Origin: RH-AL1 sp965277735
GTDB lineage: Bacteria; Pseudomonadota; Alphaproteobacteria; Rhizobiales; Beijerinckiaceae
Direction of reading: 5' to 3'
Length of the DNA stretch: 64,000 nucleotides
Assembly (NCBI GenBank): GCA_965277735.1
Contig: CBDIDO010000001.1
Coordinates: 248,001 to 312,000 of the forward strand
Of this stretch, positions 25,241 to 34,385 are shown in pieces. The stretch's first letter is position 1, and every line of letters begins with the position of its first letter. Under the pieces are notes generated by a model. It was not told the origin of the DNA. It saw only the letters and a list, made by a program, of their open reading frames with translations, and searched no databases. Position numbers and translations under genes: made by a program.

Positions 25241-25441
25241 GTCAGTGCACTAGGTCTGGTGGGCGCCCCTTGTCAGCTATCTTGGCGGGACGGCGTTCAT
25301 ATTGGCGGCGCTGCTCTTGACGCGGTCGGCCGTGCCTGCGCCGCCTCTCTGCGGCAGGTGACGGCGATCCATTGGACCGGCGGCGTGCTCGGCGGCATCT
25401 ACATCATCCCGTCGCTGTTTGCGTTGCCGCACTCGGGCGTT
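25241..25441 (+). pseudogene. Possible DMT/YdcZ-type transporter remnant
   Basis: A short stretch encodes LVGAPCQLSWRDGVHIGGAA and then VTAIHWTGGVLGGIYIIPSL. The second part resembles the conserved WTGG-LGG-Y segment of the small DMT transporter family YdcZ (DUF606). Start, membrane helices and the rest are missing or out of frame. It is read as a transporter relic of low certainty. Confidence 0.3.
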
Positions 25442-25682
25442 GCCCTAGGCTCCGCTCGATTGAATGCCGTCGAGTTCTTCGATCAGAAACTGAATGTGCT
25501 GCGGAAGGAAGACGACGCCTTCACATTCGATGAAGGGGGTGAAGCCCGGATGCGATCGCCTCGGCCGCCGCACGTACGGCATCGACCAGGTCTTCGTGCG
25601 TCGAGTTTTTATTCGAGTCGAAGGTTTGGTCAGGTGCAGAGGTCCGCGCGGATTCTGCGACCAGAAGCTTGAACATCTTCTT

Positions 25683-26003
25683 TTACAGAGCTTGGTCGTG
25701 AACGCGTGTCGCGGCATCGCTGCCAGCGCTCGATCTCTGGGCTTTGACTTTCTTGTCGGCATCGGCGTCGGCGCGGCGACTACGCGCGTCCAGTTGCTTG
25801 AGGAGAGCCTTTGCGAGCCGCCTATGGTCGAGCAGACCGATGCAAGCGCTGGTTGACGCGTGATCGCACCGCGCGATCATCATATGTCCTCGTACCTCGT
25901 AAGTGCCTTCGAGCAAGCGACCCTCAATCTGAAATCGGATCGCTATGGGCTTGGGGTCCTCACAGGTCCCATCTTCCACGCAGCGGTCGACGCGCGCATC
26001 CAT
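25683..26003 (-). CDS. Small hypothetical protein with a beta-rich core
   Basis: 106 residues. The central segment IRFQIEGRLLEGTYEVRGHM, followed by LLDHRRLAKALLKQLDARSR, looks like a class of short rhizobial hypotheticals in which a beta hairpin precedes an LAKALL-type helix. The last 30 residues (RSRRADADADKKVKAQRSS) are charged and disordered. The start is uncertain and there is no clear operon partner. It lies in a decayed stretch and may itself be degenerate. Confidence 0.35.
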   Translation of the reverse strand: MDARVDRCVEDGTCEDPKPIAIRFQIEGRLLEGTYEVRGHMMIARCDHASTSACIGLLDHRRLAKALLKQLDARSRRADADADKKVKAQRSSAGSDAATRVHDQAL

Positions 26004-26156
26004 CTTGTCAGTTCCCTGTCATCGCTTCCTACGGAGCGACCTTGCCGTGGGTCGTGCGCCCAAGCGCAGACTCCCGACACGTTCGACCAAAGCCGTCTAT
26101 CGAGGCCCGTTCGTAGGAGTGCCTCGAAATTAGATGCGTAGACACTATCTCAGCAT

Positions 26157-26188
26157 CTCACAATACGACAACGATTTCATATTGTGAG
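26157..26188. repeat. Inverted repeat CTCACAATA / TATTGTGAG
   Basis: Perfect 9-bp arms at 26157-26165 and 26180-26188 separated by 14 bases, in an AT-richer gap. It could be an operator for the small genes on either side. It lacks a T-run, so it is not a typical terminator. Confidence 0.5.
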
Positions 26189-26453
26189 GACGCCGTCATC
26201 CTTTTTCCTAATCACCTTTAGAACTTGAAAATCGCGATTTTGACGGACACGACTTACTTTGTCGCGTCCGCGTCTCGCTGTGGGCATCGGACTCGAGCGT
26301 CAATGCGCTACTGCAGGATGGGGAATGCAGCGGCGCTTGCTCGATCGCCGCGCGATCGCACAGCAAGACGGATTGGCGTTGCATGGGTGACGGCACAGCC
26401 TCCGGCAACCGCAAACTCGTGCGATCCTGACCAGAGCGCACGAGGACACTCTG

Positions 26454-26903
26454 GTGACGGGTTTGCGCGGGCGGTACACGGCCCAACAAACGGGCGCGCA
26501 CATCGATATCTCCGCGATCGTGGAGATGGTCTATCAGACTGCCTCGACATTCAGCGCCATGTCGGTGCGGCTTCGGGACTTGCAGGCGCAAACTCAAGAC
26601 CCAAGGGCGCTTGTCGTTGAACTCGATTCGCTGAATCGTGAGCTGACAGCGCAAGTCGAGGATGCCTACAGCGAGCGAGATGGCGTGCAGGTAAACCTTG
26701 AGGCTAAACGATTGCGCGTGCACCAACTGGAAGACAAGGTCTCGAGCCACATCGGGAAAGCGGCAAAGCTTGAGCGTGAGCTTACCTCGTTGCGCTCGAA
26801 CCTATCGCTAATTGTCGAAAGGGTCGCGGCCGTCTTCGACCTACCTGGTTGCTGCAGATCGCCGCCTCCTCCAGGCGAAGATCGATATCTGCAGCACGCG
26901 TAG
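26454..26903 (+). CDS. Coiled-coil protein, paralogue of the one at 55650-56153
   Basis: 149 residues from a GTG start with CGAGGA ahead of it. Residues about 20-125 are a long coiled coil (LVVELDSLNRELTAQVEDAY, ERDGVQVNLEAKRLRVHQLE, KLERELTSLRSNLSLIVERV). A second protein in this window has the same plan and similar wording (ELEAQNQQLTVQLGEAIQER, FERELAASQADLAKVIELVR). The function is unknown. After VAAVFDL the tail is Pro/Cys-rich and may be a degenerate end. Confidence 0.5.
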   Translation: MTGLRGRYTAQQTGAHIDISAIVEMVYQTASTFSAMSVRLRDLQAQTQDPRALVVELDSLNRELTAQVEDAYSERDGVQVNLEAKRLRVHQLEDKVSSHIGKAAKLERELTSLRSNLSLIVERVAAVFDLPGCCRSPPPPGEDRYLQHA

Positions 26904-27253
26904 AGCCTGTAGGCGAGCACTTCCGGTCGAAGCGAGATCATCGACCAGGCGATGCTCCCCGCCGAAAGCAGCGACGGCCGGCGAATGCGTCGAAAAACGT
27001 CGCCGTATTTATGAATATTATTCATAATATCCGGGTAACCACAGATGTTTTCATTTTTGCCATACCTTTTTCTTGCTGCCGTCAATCGTCTTGCCGGTTC
27101 AAGAGGCGCTGAGGTACTTGCGAAACGCAAGCCATGACACACTGATCACGATCTTTAGAGCCAGCATCTTGGCGTGGGTGTTGCGATGCGCGTGCCTTCC
27201 AAGTGCTGGCCGGCAACTTTAATGAAATGGTGCGCCCGTTCGAGGAGGAAACA

Positions 27254-27493
27254 ATGGGAATTCTCTTCCGTTTCGCCGTCCGATTATTTTTAGTGCTGCT
27301 TGTGTCAGGAGCTTGGCACGCTCGTACAATCTCGCCGGCTCATCTCGCATCGGCGCTTTGTATTGCTATGTCCGGCGCATGCATCTTCTTCGCAATATAC
27401 CAGAGGGAGCCCTTCAACGGTCAAACACTTAACCATTGGCATGAATCAATTGCGCTTTCGGGACTCGCGATTATTTTTGGCGTATTCATGTGA
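27254..27493 (+). CDS. Small membrane protein, 79 aa, two to three helices
   Basis: Start ATG 27254 is set by GAGGAGGAAA immediately upstream, one of the strongest ribosome-binding sites in the window. The protein is hydrophobic: LFRFAVRLFLVLLVSGAWHA, then LASALCIAMSGACIFFAIYQ, and ESIALSGLAIIFGVFM. It has no known family. It is isolated between decayed regions. Confidence 0.65.
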   Translation: MGILFRFAVRLFLVLLVSGAWHARTISPAHLASALCIAMSGACIFFAIYQREPFNGQTLNHWHESIALSGLAIIFGVFM

Positions 27494-27795
27494 ATATCTT
27501 AATATGAAACATTGGACAACGTGATACTAACGCCGGCGGCGGCTGGCTTTACGGTAGGCTCCGGATCGAGTTGACATCAATTGAAACGCCAGCGTTGTTA
27601 TACGTTTAACGGATGAGGTCACGCTACAGAAAGCGTAGAACACGTCCGCACGGCATAAACAGGGTTCCGCTTCCTGTGTCTTTTACTGCTCTTCTTTACG
27701 CTCCGGCGGATGCAAGGCCTCTCCGCCAGGGCTTGCCGCGAGGTCCTCAGCGTCGTCGCGAGCGGCACGGCGACGAGGCAGAGCGCCGGCATGGC
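27494..27795. other. Intergenic region without supported gene
   Basis: About 300 bases between a small membrane protein and an MFS remnant. No coding frame with family resemblance, no RNA gene and no clear terminator were found. Confidence 0.4.
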
Positions 27796-28740
27796 TCAGA
27801 AGGCGTGGGGTCCGTAGTGCTCGTACAGGACACTCGAGGCCAGTGTCAGCGCGATCGACGCGCGACCGAGGCAAAGCGATCCGTAGACCGTCTGCGCGGT
27901 GGCGAGTGGCCCGGCGCGACCGTCCCGACGATCAAGCGCGCGATGCCGGACACCGCCGCCAAAGACGCGCCCGCGGCCGGACCGATCTTGTCGAGGACGA
28001 TCTTGCCGATCACCATGAAGACGGGGAGCTCCGAGGCGACGGCTTCGGCCCAGAGGAGGCTGATCGTCTGCGCTCCGACGCCCGCGCCGCGCCACTGGAT
28101 CAACGCCTAGGTTTCGTTCATGGCCTGGCTGCCAATGACGAGACCCTTGACTAGGAGCAGGCGCATGAAGGGACCGTAGAAGGCAAGGTCGCGTACGCCC
28201 AGCCTGTCGCCGCCGCTTGTCCCGGTGCTTGCTGACCGGAAACGGCATCAGCAGGAAGAGGACCGACGACGAGACGATGATGCTGGCGAGTCCGAAGCGC
28301 GCGACCAGTCGAATGGCAGCGTGCCGAAGACGAACGCCGCGGAGCCGACGCCCCTTACCAGCATAGGCGAAGACCTTTTCCCTCGCGCCGGCCGCCAGCG
28401 ATGGTGCATCGGCGAAGCGCGACCAGCGAGGCGACCGCGAGCGAGTGCCATGCCGACCGCGAGCAACGGCCAGAAGCCGGGGGCGCCCAGTAGGCGATGC
28501 CGACGATACCTGCGAACGACGCCGAGACCGCTTGGGTGGGAAGCGTAGCGTCGAAGCCGTCAGCGAACATGCCCAGCGCCGGACCCGCGGCGAGAAGCAT
28601 TGCGGTCCCAGCGACGAAGACAACACCGATGGCGTCGAGATCGACCCTACGTTCTTTTAGGAAGGAGGCCACGAACGGCGCCTCGAGCCCCAGAGCGCCG
28701 AAGAGTGCCAGGTAGGCCCCCGCGAATGTCGGGAAGGAAC
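27796..28740 (-). pseudogene. MFS transporter (HcaT/MFS_1-like), multiple frameshifts
   Basis: Reading leftward from about 28740 the protein starts SFPTFAGAYLALFGALGLEA, then VVFVAGTAMLLAAGPALGMF. After a shift near 28530 only short scattered matches remain, such as LASIIVSSSVLFLLMPFPVS. It resumes as LIQWRGAGVGAQTISLLWAE plus VFMVIGKIVLDKIGPAAGAS, and finally ATAQTVYGSLCLGRASIALT. These are the helices of a 12-segment MFS permease in correct order but in at least three frames. It is inactive. Confidence 0.75.
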
Positions 28741-29105
28741 TTGCCCTATCTCGGCGGCGCGCCGCCATCCGATAGGAGGCGCGTCGCCGGGATACGCGCT
28801 GACTTCGCCACGATCTTCGACTGGTCGGCGATCGCGATGCGACCGAAATCGACCGAATGTCGGCCAGCGGCGTCGAGTTCGTGTGACGGGCACAAATCAT
28901 GTAGCGGCTTCTCTGCAGCATGGCCACGAGCTCCGCGCGAAACGCTCCTTGCACCTTCGCTCGACGATAACAGCAAGGCAGTCCAGACCGCCGACCACGT
29001 GCAACTGTCGTGTCATGTGCTTTTCCAGACCTCGCCAACGAGTTCGCTAAACGCAAAGACCTGGAACCGAACTTGTCCGCCACCTTAGAATAATTAAAAA
29101 CTAGG

Positions 29106-29145
29106 TTGACGCCCACGCCGTTTTGGCGTATTAGAATGGTTCTAA
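29106..29145 (+). promoter_or_regulatory. mbfA promoter with overlapping ICE-box-like palindrome
   Basis: TTGACG (29106-29111), 17 bases, then TATTAG (29129-29134) form a sigma70-type promoter. The perfect palindrome TTAGAATGGTTCTAA (29131-29145) covers the -10 box. It matches the iron control element bound by Irr in Rhizobiales, so Irr would block transcription when iron is scarce and release it when iron is plentiful. Confidence 0.8.
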
Positions 29146-29158
29146 AGAAGGGCGGCCT

Positions 29159-30115
29159 ATGAAGACGTTCGACCAGCTCGACGAGCGCGAGATCTTGGCA
29201 CTGGCAATCAGCAGCGAGGAAGAAGACGGCCGCACATACGCCGACTTTGCCCATGGCCTGCGCGATACCCATGCCGAAACAGCCAAGGTATTCTCTGCCA
29301 TGGCGGTCGAGGAGGACGGCCATCGTAAAGCGCTCATCGAGCTTTTCCGCGAGAAGTTCGGCGAGCACATCCCCCAAGTACGTCGCCAGGACGTCAGGGG
29401 CACCGTTCACCGCAAGAAGCTCTGGCATTTTCTGCCGATGGGCACTGACGCGGTTCGCAAGCAAGCCCAGCAGATGGAGCAGGATGCGGCGCGTTTTTAT
29501 CGCCTCGCTGCTGCCAAGACGACGGATGCATCAATTCGCAAGCTGCTTGGTGACCTGGCCGTGGCGGAAGAGTATCACGAGCGGACCGCGGGCGACCTTG
29601 AGGCAAAACACCTAACCAGTGAGGCAAGGGGGAAGGAAGACGAGGACGCCAGTCGTCGCTTCGTCCTCCAGATCGTTCAGCCCGGCCTTGTAGGGCTTAT
29701 GGACGGCTCGGTGTCGACCTTGGCTCCCGTCTTTGCTGCCGCCTTTGGCACGCACAACACATGGAACGCGTTTCAGGTCGGTCTTGCCGCATCGCTCGGC
29801 GCCGGCATCTCGATGGGCTTCGCCGAAGCCCTTGCCGATGATGGCAAACTGTCGGGACGGGGTACGCCCTACCTGCGAGGTCTCGTTTGTGGCTTGATGA
29901 CGATTGCGGGCGGCATCGGGCACACGCTGCCCTATTTGATCCCAAACTTTTATAGCGCGACCGTGGTGGCGGGGATCGTTGTCCTGATCGAGCTTCTCGC
30001 CATCGCGTATATTCAGTGGCGCTATATGGACACGCCCCCTGTATCTGCGGCGGCCAAAGTCATGCTCGGGGGCGGCCTCGTGCTGGCCACCGGCATCCTG
30101 ATCGGCTCCGCCTGA
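29159..30115 (+). CDS. mbfA: Membrane-bound ferritin MbfA (rubrerythrin domain fused to VIT1 domain)
   Basis: 318 residues. Residues 1-150 are a rubrerythrin/ferritin-like four-helix domain with diiron ligands spaced as E..E..H: ALAISSEEEDGRTYADFAHG, AVEEDGHRKALIELF, and later AVAEEYHERTAG. Residues about 165-318 are a VIT1-like transporter domain with five predicted helices (GLMDGSVSTLAPVFAAAFG, LAASLGAGISMGFAEAL, GLMTIAGGIGHTLPYLI). Relatives export iron from the cytoplasm and protect against iron and peroxide stress. GAAGGGC is a reasonable ribosome site. The preceding ICE-box supports iron-dependent expression. Confidence 0.92.
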   Translation: MKTFDQLDEREILALAISSEEEDGRTYADFAHGLRDTHAETAKVFSAMAVEEDGHRKALIELFREKFGEHIPQVRRQDVRGTVHRKKLWHFLPMGTDAVRKQAQQMEQDAARFYRLAAAKTTDASIRKLLGDLAVAEEYHERTAGDLEAKHLTSEARGKEDEDASRRFVLQIVQPGLVGLMDGSVSTLAPVFAAAFGTHNTWNAFQVGLAASLGAGISMGFAEALADDGKLSGRGTPYLRGLVCGLMTIAGGIGHTLPYLIPNFYSATVVAGIVVLIELLAIAYIQWRYMDTPPVSAAAKVMLGGGLVLATGILIGSA

Positions 30116-30168
30116 CGACGGTTGGCGCCCGGCGCAGGCGCAGGCTTCCGGCACAAGACGCATCGGCC

Positions 30169-30696
30169 GAGCGCTACGACTTGCTGACTGTGCTGCTGCA
30201 TTGGAGCATCGCCATGCTCGTCGCCGGATTGTGATCGTCGGCCAGACTGCCGACTACCTCCCCAAAGGGCCGATCAAGACGTTCGTGTGGTCGAGCCATG
30301 TCACTTTCGGCTTCTTCCTGGCCGCGGTTTTCGTCCTTCGTGTGGTCTGGCGTTTGACATCGGGGGCCATCCTGCCGCCGATGGAGAAGGGCTTTCTCGC
30401 CGGGCTTGCCAAGACGAAGCACATCGCGCTGTACGCTTTGCTGCTATTGGTCATCGGGCTCGGCAGCGAACGCGTTCATTCGAGGTTATGACCTCTACTG
30501 CGTCGTCGCTCTGCCCAAGATTGGAGATCCGGGACTGAAACGACCCGTCGCGCACTGGCATGGGGTCGCCGCCAACGTGTTGCTCGGCGTGGCGCTGTTT
30601 CATGCGTCGGCCGCCCTCATTCATCACTACGCCTGGTTCGATGGCCTCATCTCTCGCATGTCGATCGGGAGGAGACGGCACGAGCCTACAACCTGA
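30169..30696 (+). pseudogene. Cytochrome b561-family protein with frameshifts
   Basis: The start ERYDLLTVLLHWSIAMLVAG carries the first heme-binding helix of b561-type cytochromes, then shifts frame at about 30232. The second frame has SSHVTFGFFLAAVFVLRVVW and LAKTKHIALYALLLLVIGLG. After another shift at about 30470 the third reads RPVAHWHGVAANVLLGVALF with HASAALIHHYAWFDGLI. All four helices and the histidines are recognisable, but two frameshifts break the gene. Confidence 0.75.
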
Positions 30697-30708
30697 AAGC
30701 TTTCACGC

Positions 30709-30978
30709 ATGAAGATGACACTGCTAGCCGGGATCATCCTGGTCACACCATATCTTGCCCCGAGCGCGATGGCGCAGATCCAGCCCGAAGGCTCGGGCCG
30801 GTCATCGCCGGACGCACCCGACGCCAATCAGAAGGCCGAAGGCGATTACAAACCCAACGAACAGGGTCAGCCGAAGAAGGTCGAGGGATCCGCCCGCAAT
30901 GCCGCTTTGTCGAAATCGCCGACGCCCTTTGAAAACCAAACCCGAAAGGGCATCGATCCGAGCGCGAATGGCAAGTAG
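30709..30978 (+). CDS. Small secreted protein, 89 aa
   Basis: It has a clear Sec signal peptide, MKMTLLAGIILVTPYLAPSA with likely cleavage after AMA. The mature part is hydrophilic, Pro/Gly/Asn-rich and probably disordered (GSGRSSPDAPDANQKAEGDY). It lies 12 bases after the cytochrome b561 remnant and may have been in its operon. No family is known. Confidence 0.6.
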   Translation: MKMTLLAGIILVTPYLAPSAMAQIQPEGSGRSSPDAPDANQKAEGDYKPNEQGQPKKVEGSARNAALSKSPTPFENQTRKGIDPSANGK

Positions 30979-31467
30979 GGCGTGTAGGGCGGCGAGGCCG
31001 AAGCGACTGAAATCAAATGCGCAGGTGCTTGCAAATGTTGATGCCTTGTGGCGTGCGAGCGGTATCGCGCTCAAGCTCCTAGGCTGCTGAACGGCCTTGC
31101 CCTAGCCCACCGATAAACCGTTCTTGAGAAAACGAGCAGGTGCGACAATGCGGCGGCCTTTCTGCTGATCCTGGCGCGCATTTGATGAAAGCCAGTTCAA
31201 AGCCTGAAATTGCTATCAGGGTTACGCGTTGCCGGACAAAGGCGAATGCAACAAGGAACGACTGCATTCCGGCGACAGATCCGGGTTTTGGAATGGGGAG
31301 ATTGGGCCCGAAGCTCGGCTGCAGGCCCGCAGCGATCAAGGCCGCGGAGCGGTGAAGGCGACTACTTCATCATTTACAGGAGCTGCATCTATGTGGGTGC
31401 GGCGTCTTATCTCTTGTAAGAACATCTCAATCAAGTGCAGGGGGTCCCTCCCGCAAGGTTCGCACCA
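30979..31467. other. Intergenic region before the Nramp gene
   Basis: About 490 bases. Several frames are open by chance but none has recognisable content. Regulatory sites for the metal transporter may lie here; no MntR- or Mur-like palindrome was identified by eye. Confidence 0.4.
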
Positions 31468-32707
31468 TGACCAACGTTCTGTACTATCCGCGCCACCCCC
31501 TTGGAAGCTTGCGCCGCTTCCTTGCAGTAGCTGGTCCTGGCATCGTCGTCATGCCGATACGGATGCAGGTTCGGTGGTTACAGCGGCTCAGAGCGGTGCC
31601 CAATGGGGCTACAAGCTGCTCGCTTTCCAGTTCGTTTTGATCCCGATCCTTTATCTCGTTCAAGAACTAACAGTGCGGCTAGGCATCGTGACAGGCGAAG
31701 GCCACGCTGCGCTGATCCGGCGACATTTCGGCCGCTCTTGGGCCTGGGTTTCGGTTGCAACCTTGATGATCGCCTGCGTCGGTGCCCTTCTGACGGAGTT
31801 CGCCGGCCTGGCAGGTATCGGCGACATGCTGGGGGTGCCCGCACCGGCGACCATGGGCTTAGCAGTCGTGACGCTGACGCTCATCGCTGTTACCGGTTCC
31901 TACCGCAGCGTGGAACGCATCGCGCTGGCGATCGGCCTTTTTGAGCTTGCCTTTCTTGTAGTCGCGATCATCGCGCATCCAACTATGGGCGAGTTGGCGC
32001 GAGAAACTGTGACCATTCCGATCGCGGATCCTAAATACCTGCTCCTGGTGTCCGCCAACATCGGTGCGGTGATCATGCCTTGGATGGTGTTCTATCAGCA
32101 GTCCGCCGTCATCGAAAAAGGTCTCGTCGAGGCCGACCTGCCGGCAGCTCGTGCGGATACGGCAGTGGGTTCGGTCGTGACGCAGCTCATAATGGCGGCG
32201 GTGCTTGTTGCCACTGCCGCGGCTCTTTCACACGGGCCAACAAAATCGCTCGACACCGTGCAGCAGATTGCCGATGCCCTTACCGGCGTGCTCGGCGCGA
32301 CGGCCGGACGCCTATGCTTCGGTCTCGGCGTCGCCGGTGCGGCCATCGTAGCTGCTATCGTCGTGACGCTCACAGCGGCGCGCACGCTTGGCGAATTGCT
32401 GGGTTATGAGCATTCTCTCGATAAGCCGCTCGTTGAGGCGCCGTGGTTCTACGCCATCTATGTGGCGACCCTTGTCGCTGGTGCGCTAGTGGTTTTGTCC
32501 GGCGCAAGCCTTGTGCAGCTTTCGGTCTATGTGCAGGTCATGAACGCTATGCTGCTGCCGATCGTGCTTGGCTTCCTATATCTGCTGGCGCGGCGGTTGC
32601 CGGCGCCCCATCGGCTCCAGGGCACACCTGCCTTCGTCACAGCCGTCTTCATGGCTGTCACGATAATGCTGGGGCTCTACTCAGGTATTGCGGGGCTGTT
32701 CAGCTAG
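31468..32707 (+). pseudogene. Nramp-family divalent metal transporter with one early frameshift
   Basis: ATG 31468 opens MTNVLYYPRHPLGSLRRF, then FLAVAGPGIVVM, the expected Nramp N-terminus. The frame is lost near 31553, and the following frame resumes at ADTDAGSVVTAAQSGAQWGY, the metal-binding first helix in its DTDAG variant. From there about 385 residues are intact with all later helices (ELTVRLGIVTGEGHA, NIGAVIMPWMVFYQQSA). A change of one or two bases would restore a roughly 413-residue protein. Real decay and sequencing error both fit. Confidence 0.8.
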
Positions 32708-32915
32708 GCTCGCTGCAGGAGGAACGTTAGCTTTCGGGGCAGCTTTTGGGTCACCACGCCTTGGGCGCGAAGCTGACTGACAGCTTTGAGGTGGCCCGAA
32801 TCTATGGCAGCTTTTGGACGCAAAAAGCAGATTAGCTTGATCGCTCCGAGTCCAGCGGCCAAGCAAATGCGAGGCATCATCCGGAGCGAATGATTCGCCC
32901 AACCAGTGAGTATTA

Positions 32916-33386
32916 ATGACTACCGAAACTTCCCTTGAAGCATCTGGACCAAACCCGGCGCTCCTCCAGATGGCTGCCGACATCGTCTCGGCCTATGTTG
33001 TCAGAAATGCCGTGCCGGCGACTGAGCTGCCTGCGTTGATCGCGCAGACCCATTCTAGCCTCGCGCAGCTCGCGAGCGGCACCGTTGTACCCGCCGTCGA
33101 GCCGCCGAAAGAGCCTGCGGTGCCCGTCAAGAAGTCGGTGACGAACGACTACATCATCTGCCTCGAGGACGGGAAGAAGTTCAAGTCGCTGAAGCGGCAT
33201 CTCTCTACGGCCTTCAAGATGACGCCGCAGGAGTATCGCTCCAAGTGGGGGCTGCCGCCGGACTACCCGATGGTCGCTCCGGACTACGCGGCTGTGCGCT
33301 CGGGGTTGGCGAAGCAGGCCGGGCTTGGGCAAAAGGCCGCCGAGACCAGAGCCGCGAAGAAGAAGCCCGCGAAGAAGGTGGCGTAG
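32916..33386 (+). CDS. MucR/Ros family transcriptional regulator
   Basis: 156 residues. The C-terminal domain has the MucR pattern IICLEDGKKFKSLKRHL followed by MTPQEYRSKWGLPPDYPMVA and a lysine-rich tail (KKKPAKKVA). The zinc site of Ros uses Cys, Asp/Cys, His, His. Here Cys and the first His are kept, but the second His is replaced in RHLSTAFKM. Some rhizobial Ml proteins are reported to fold without zinc, so this need not be inactivating. MucR proteins act as H-NS-like regulators of surface polysaccharide and motility genes. Confidence 0.88.
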   Translation: MTTETSLEASGPNPALLQMAADIVSAYVVRNAVPATELPALIAQTHSSLAQLASGTVVPAVEPPKEPAVPVKKSVTNDYIICLEDGKKFKSLKRHLSTAFKMTPQEYRSKWGLPPDYPMVAPDYAAVRSGLAKQAGLGQKAAETRAAKKKPAKKVA

Positions 33387-34023
33387 CGTCTTCGACGATC
33401 ATGCCGTCCACGGTCCGTCGAGCACAAGCTCGGCCGGATTTTTTGTTCACTCGTGAGGATGGCCGCGTCGCCGAACGCCGTCGCCACGCGGCACGGCGTC
33501 GGTTTCGAAGTCTTCCATCTTGTGCCGCTCTAGCCCATCCTCGTCCGACGAGGCGTCGGGGATTTTGCAGCCTTCGAGACGGATGATTTCTTGCGGGCGT
33601 TGATCTTGGTCGAGCCCAAAAGCAGGGTAGCAGTGCTTTTTGTTGCAGACGACGATGTCGCCGGTCTTCGGATCACGAAGGAGGTGGTCGAGGCGGCTTA
33701 GCGCCTGGCCCCGCTTGATGGAACGTGGTTCTTGCCCTCGCCGCCAGCGGCGCTGAGAAGCACTTTACCAGAGCACGCAAGTGCGTTGAAGCCACCGAGC
33801 GGCAAGACCAACGCGGCGGTGATCACCCGGCCGATCATGTGCGGACCTCAGGTCTCCGCAGAGACCGGAAAGATGCCTCTCCTGATTGTCGTGCTCATCA
33901 GGAGTGGCTTACCATTCCATGTAGCCTCTCAGCGGCTCGCGTGCATTCGGCCCGGGCGTTTATGCGCATGCTTCTTGGTGTCGCGCTGGGGCCGTTCCTG
34001 TCGAAGGTCACCGGACATCAGCA
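33387..34023. other. Gap without a supported gene
   Basis: About 640 bases. A minus-strand frame around 33760-33420 stays open (reading DPKTGDIVVCNKKHCYPAF) but has no start codon and no family I recognise. Nothing else is supported. Confidence 0.4.
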
Positions 34024-34266
34024 TCAGGCGCGTATCGAATATCCCCTCCCCCGCTTGCGCCGGAGCCAAGACCCGAGCGCCTCCTGGGCTTCATCGCCAT
34101 CTGCGTGAAGCTCGAGCCGGCAAGCGCCGCCGCGATGGCCGATCCGTCCCCATTCGCGTCGTAGCCCGACGTCGCCGAACAGGGTCGGCTCGATCGCGAG
34201 GACGTAATAGCGATGGATATTGGCATCCGGCTCGACACGTTCGAGCACCAGGACTTGGAGCACCAT
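34024..34266 (-). CDS. Stand-alone WGR-domain protein
   Basis: 80 residues covering one WGR domain: YYVLAIEPTLFGDVGLRREW then WGRIGHRGGACRLELHADGD and ALGSWLRRKRGRGY. WGR domains bind nucleic acids in PARPs, MolR-like proteins and bacterial ligase-associated proteins. GGAGAG precedes the ATG at 34266. No partner gene is adjacent. Confidence 0.75.
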   Translation of the reverse strand: MVLQVLVLERVEPDANIHRYYVLAIEPTLFGDVGLRREWGRIGHRGGACRLELHADGDEAQEALGSWLRRKRGRGYSIRA

Positions 34267-34385
34267 GCTCTCCTCGAGGGTTGGAGCGTTTGAGTCTCGA
34301 TGGTGCTCTGTTGCGGGTCCAACGGATAATTTGAATCAATCCTCTCGTCTTGAGTCACGCACTCGATGGCGCCGTTACACAACCG

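Noticed and set aside
26208..26750. 180-codon minus-strand frame opposite the coiled-coil gene
   Set aside because: Composition is not protein-like, and the plus-strand coiled coil has a paralogue in the window.
28600..29088. Plus-strand 162-codon frame before mbfA
   Set aside because: Overlaps the MFS remnant and reads as Arg/Pro-rich shadow.
33420..33760. Open minus-strand frame with VVCNKKHCYPAFG
   Set aside because: No start codon, no known family, open only because of base composition.
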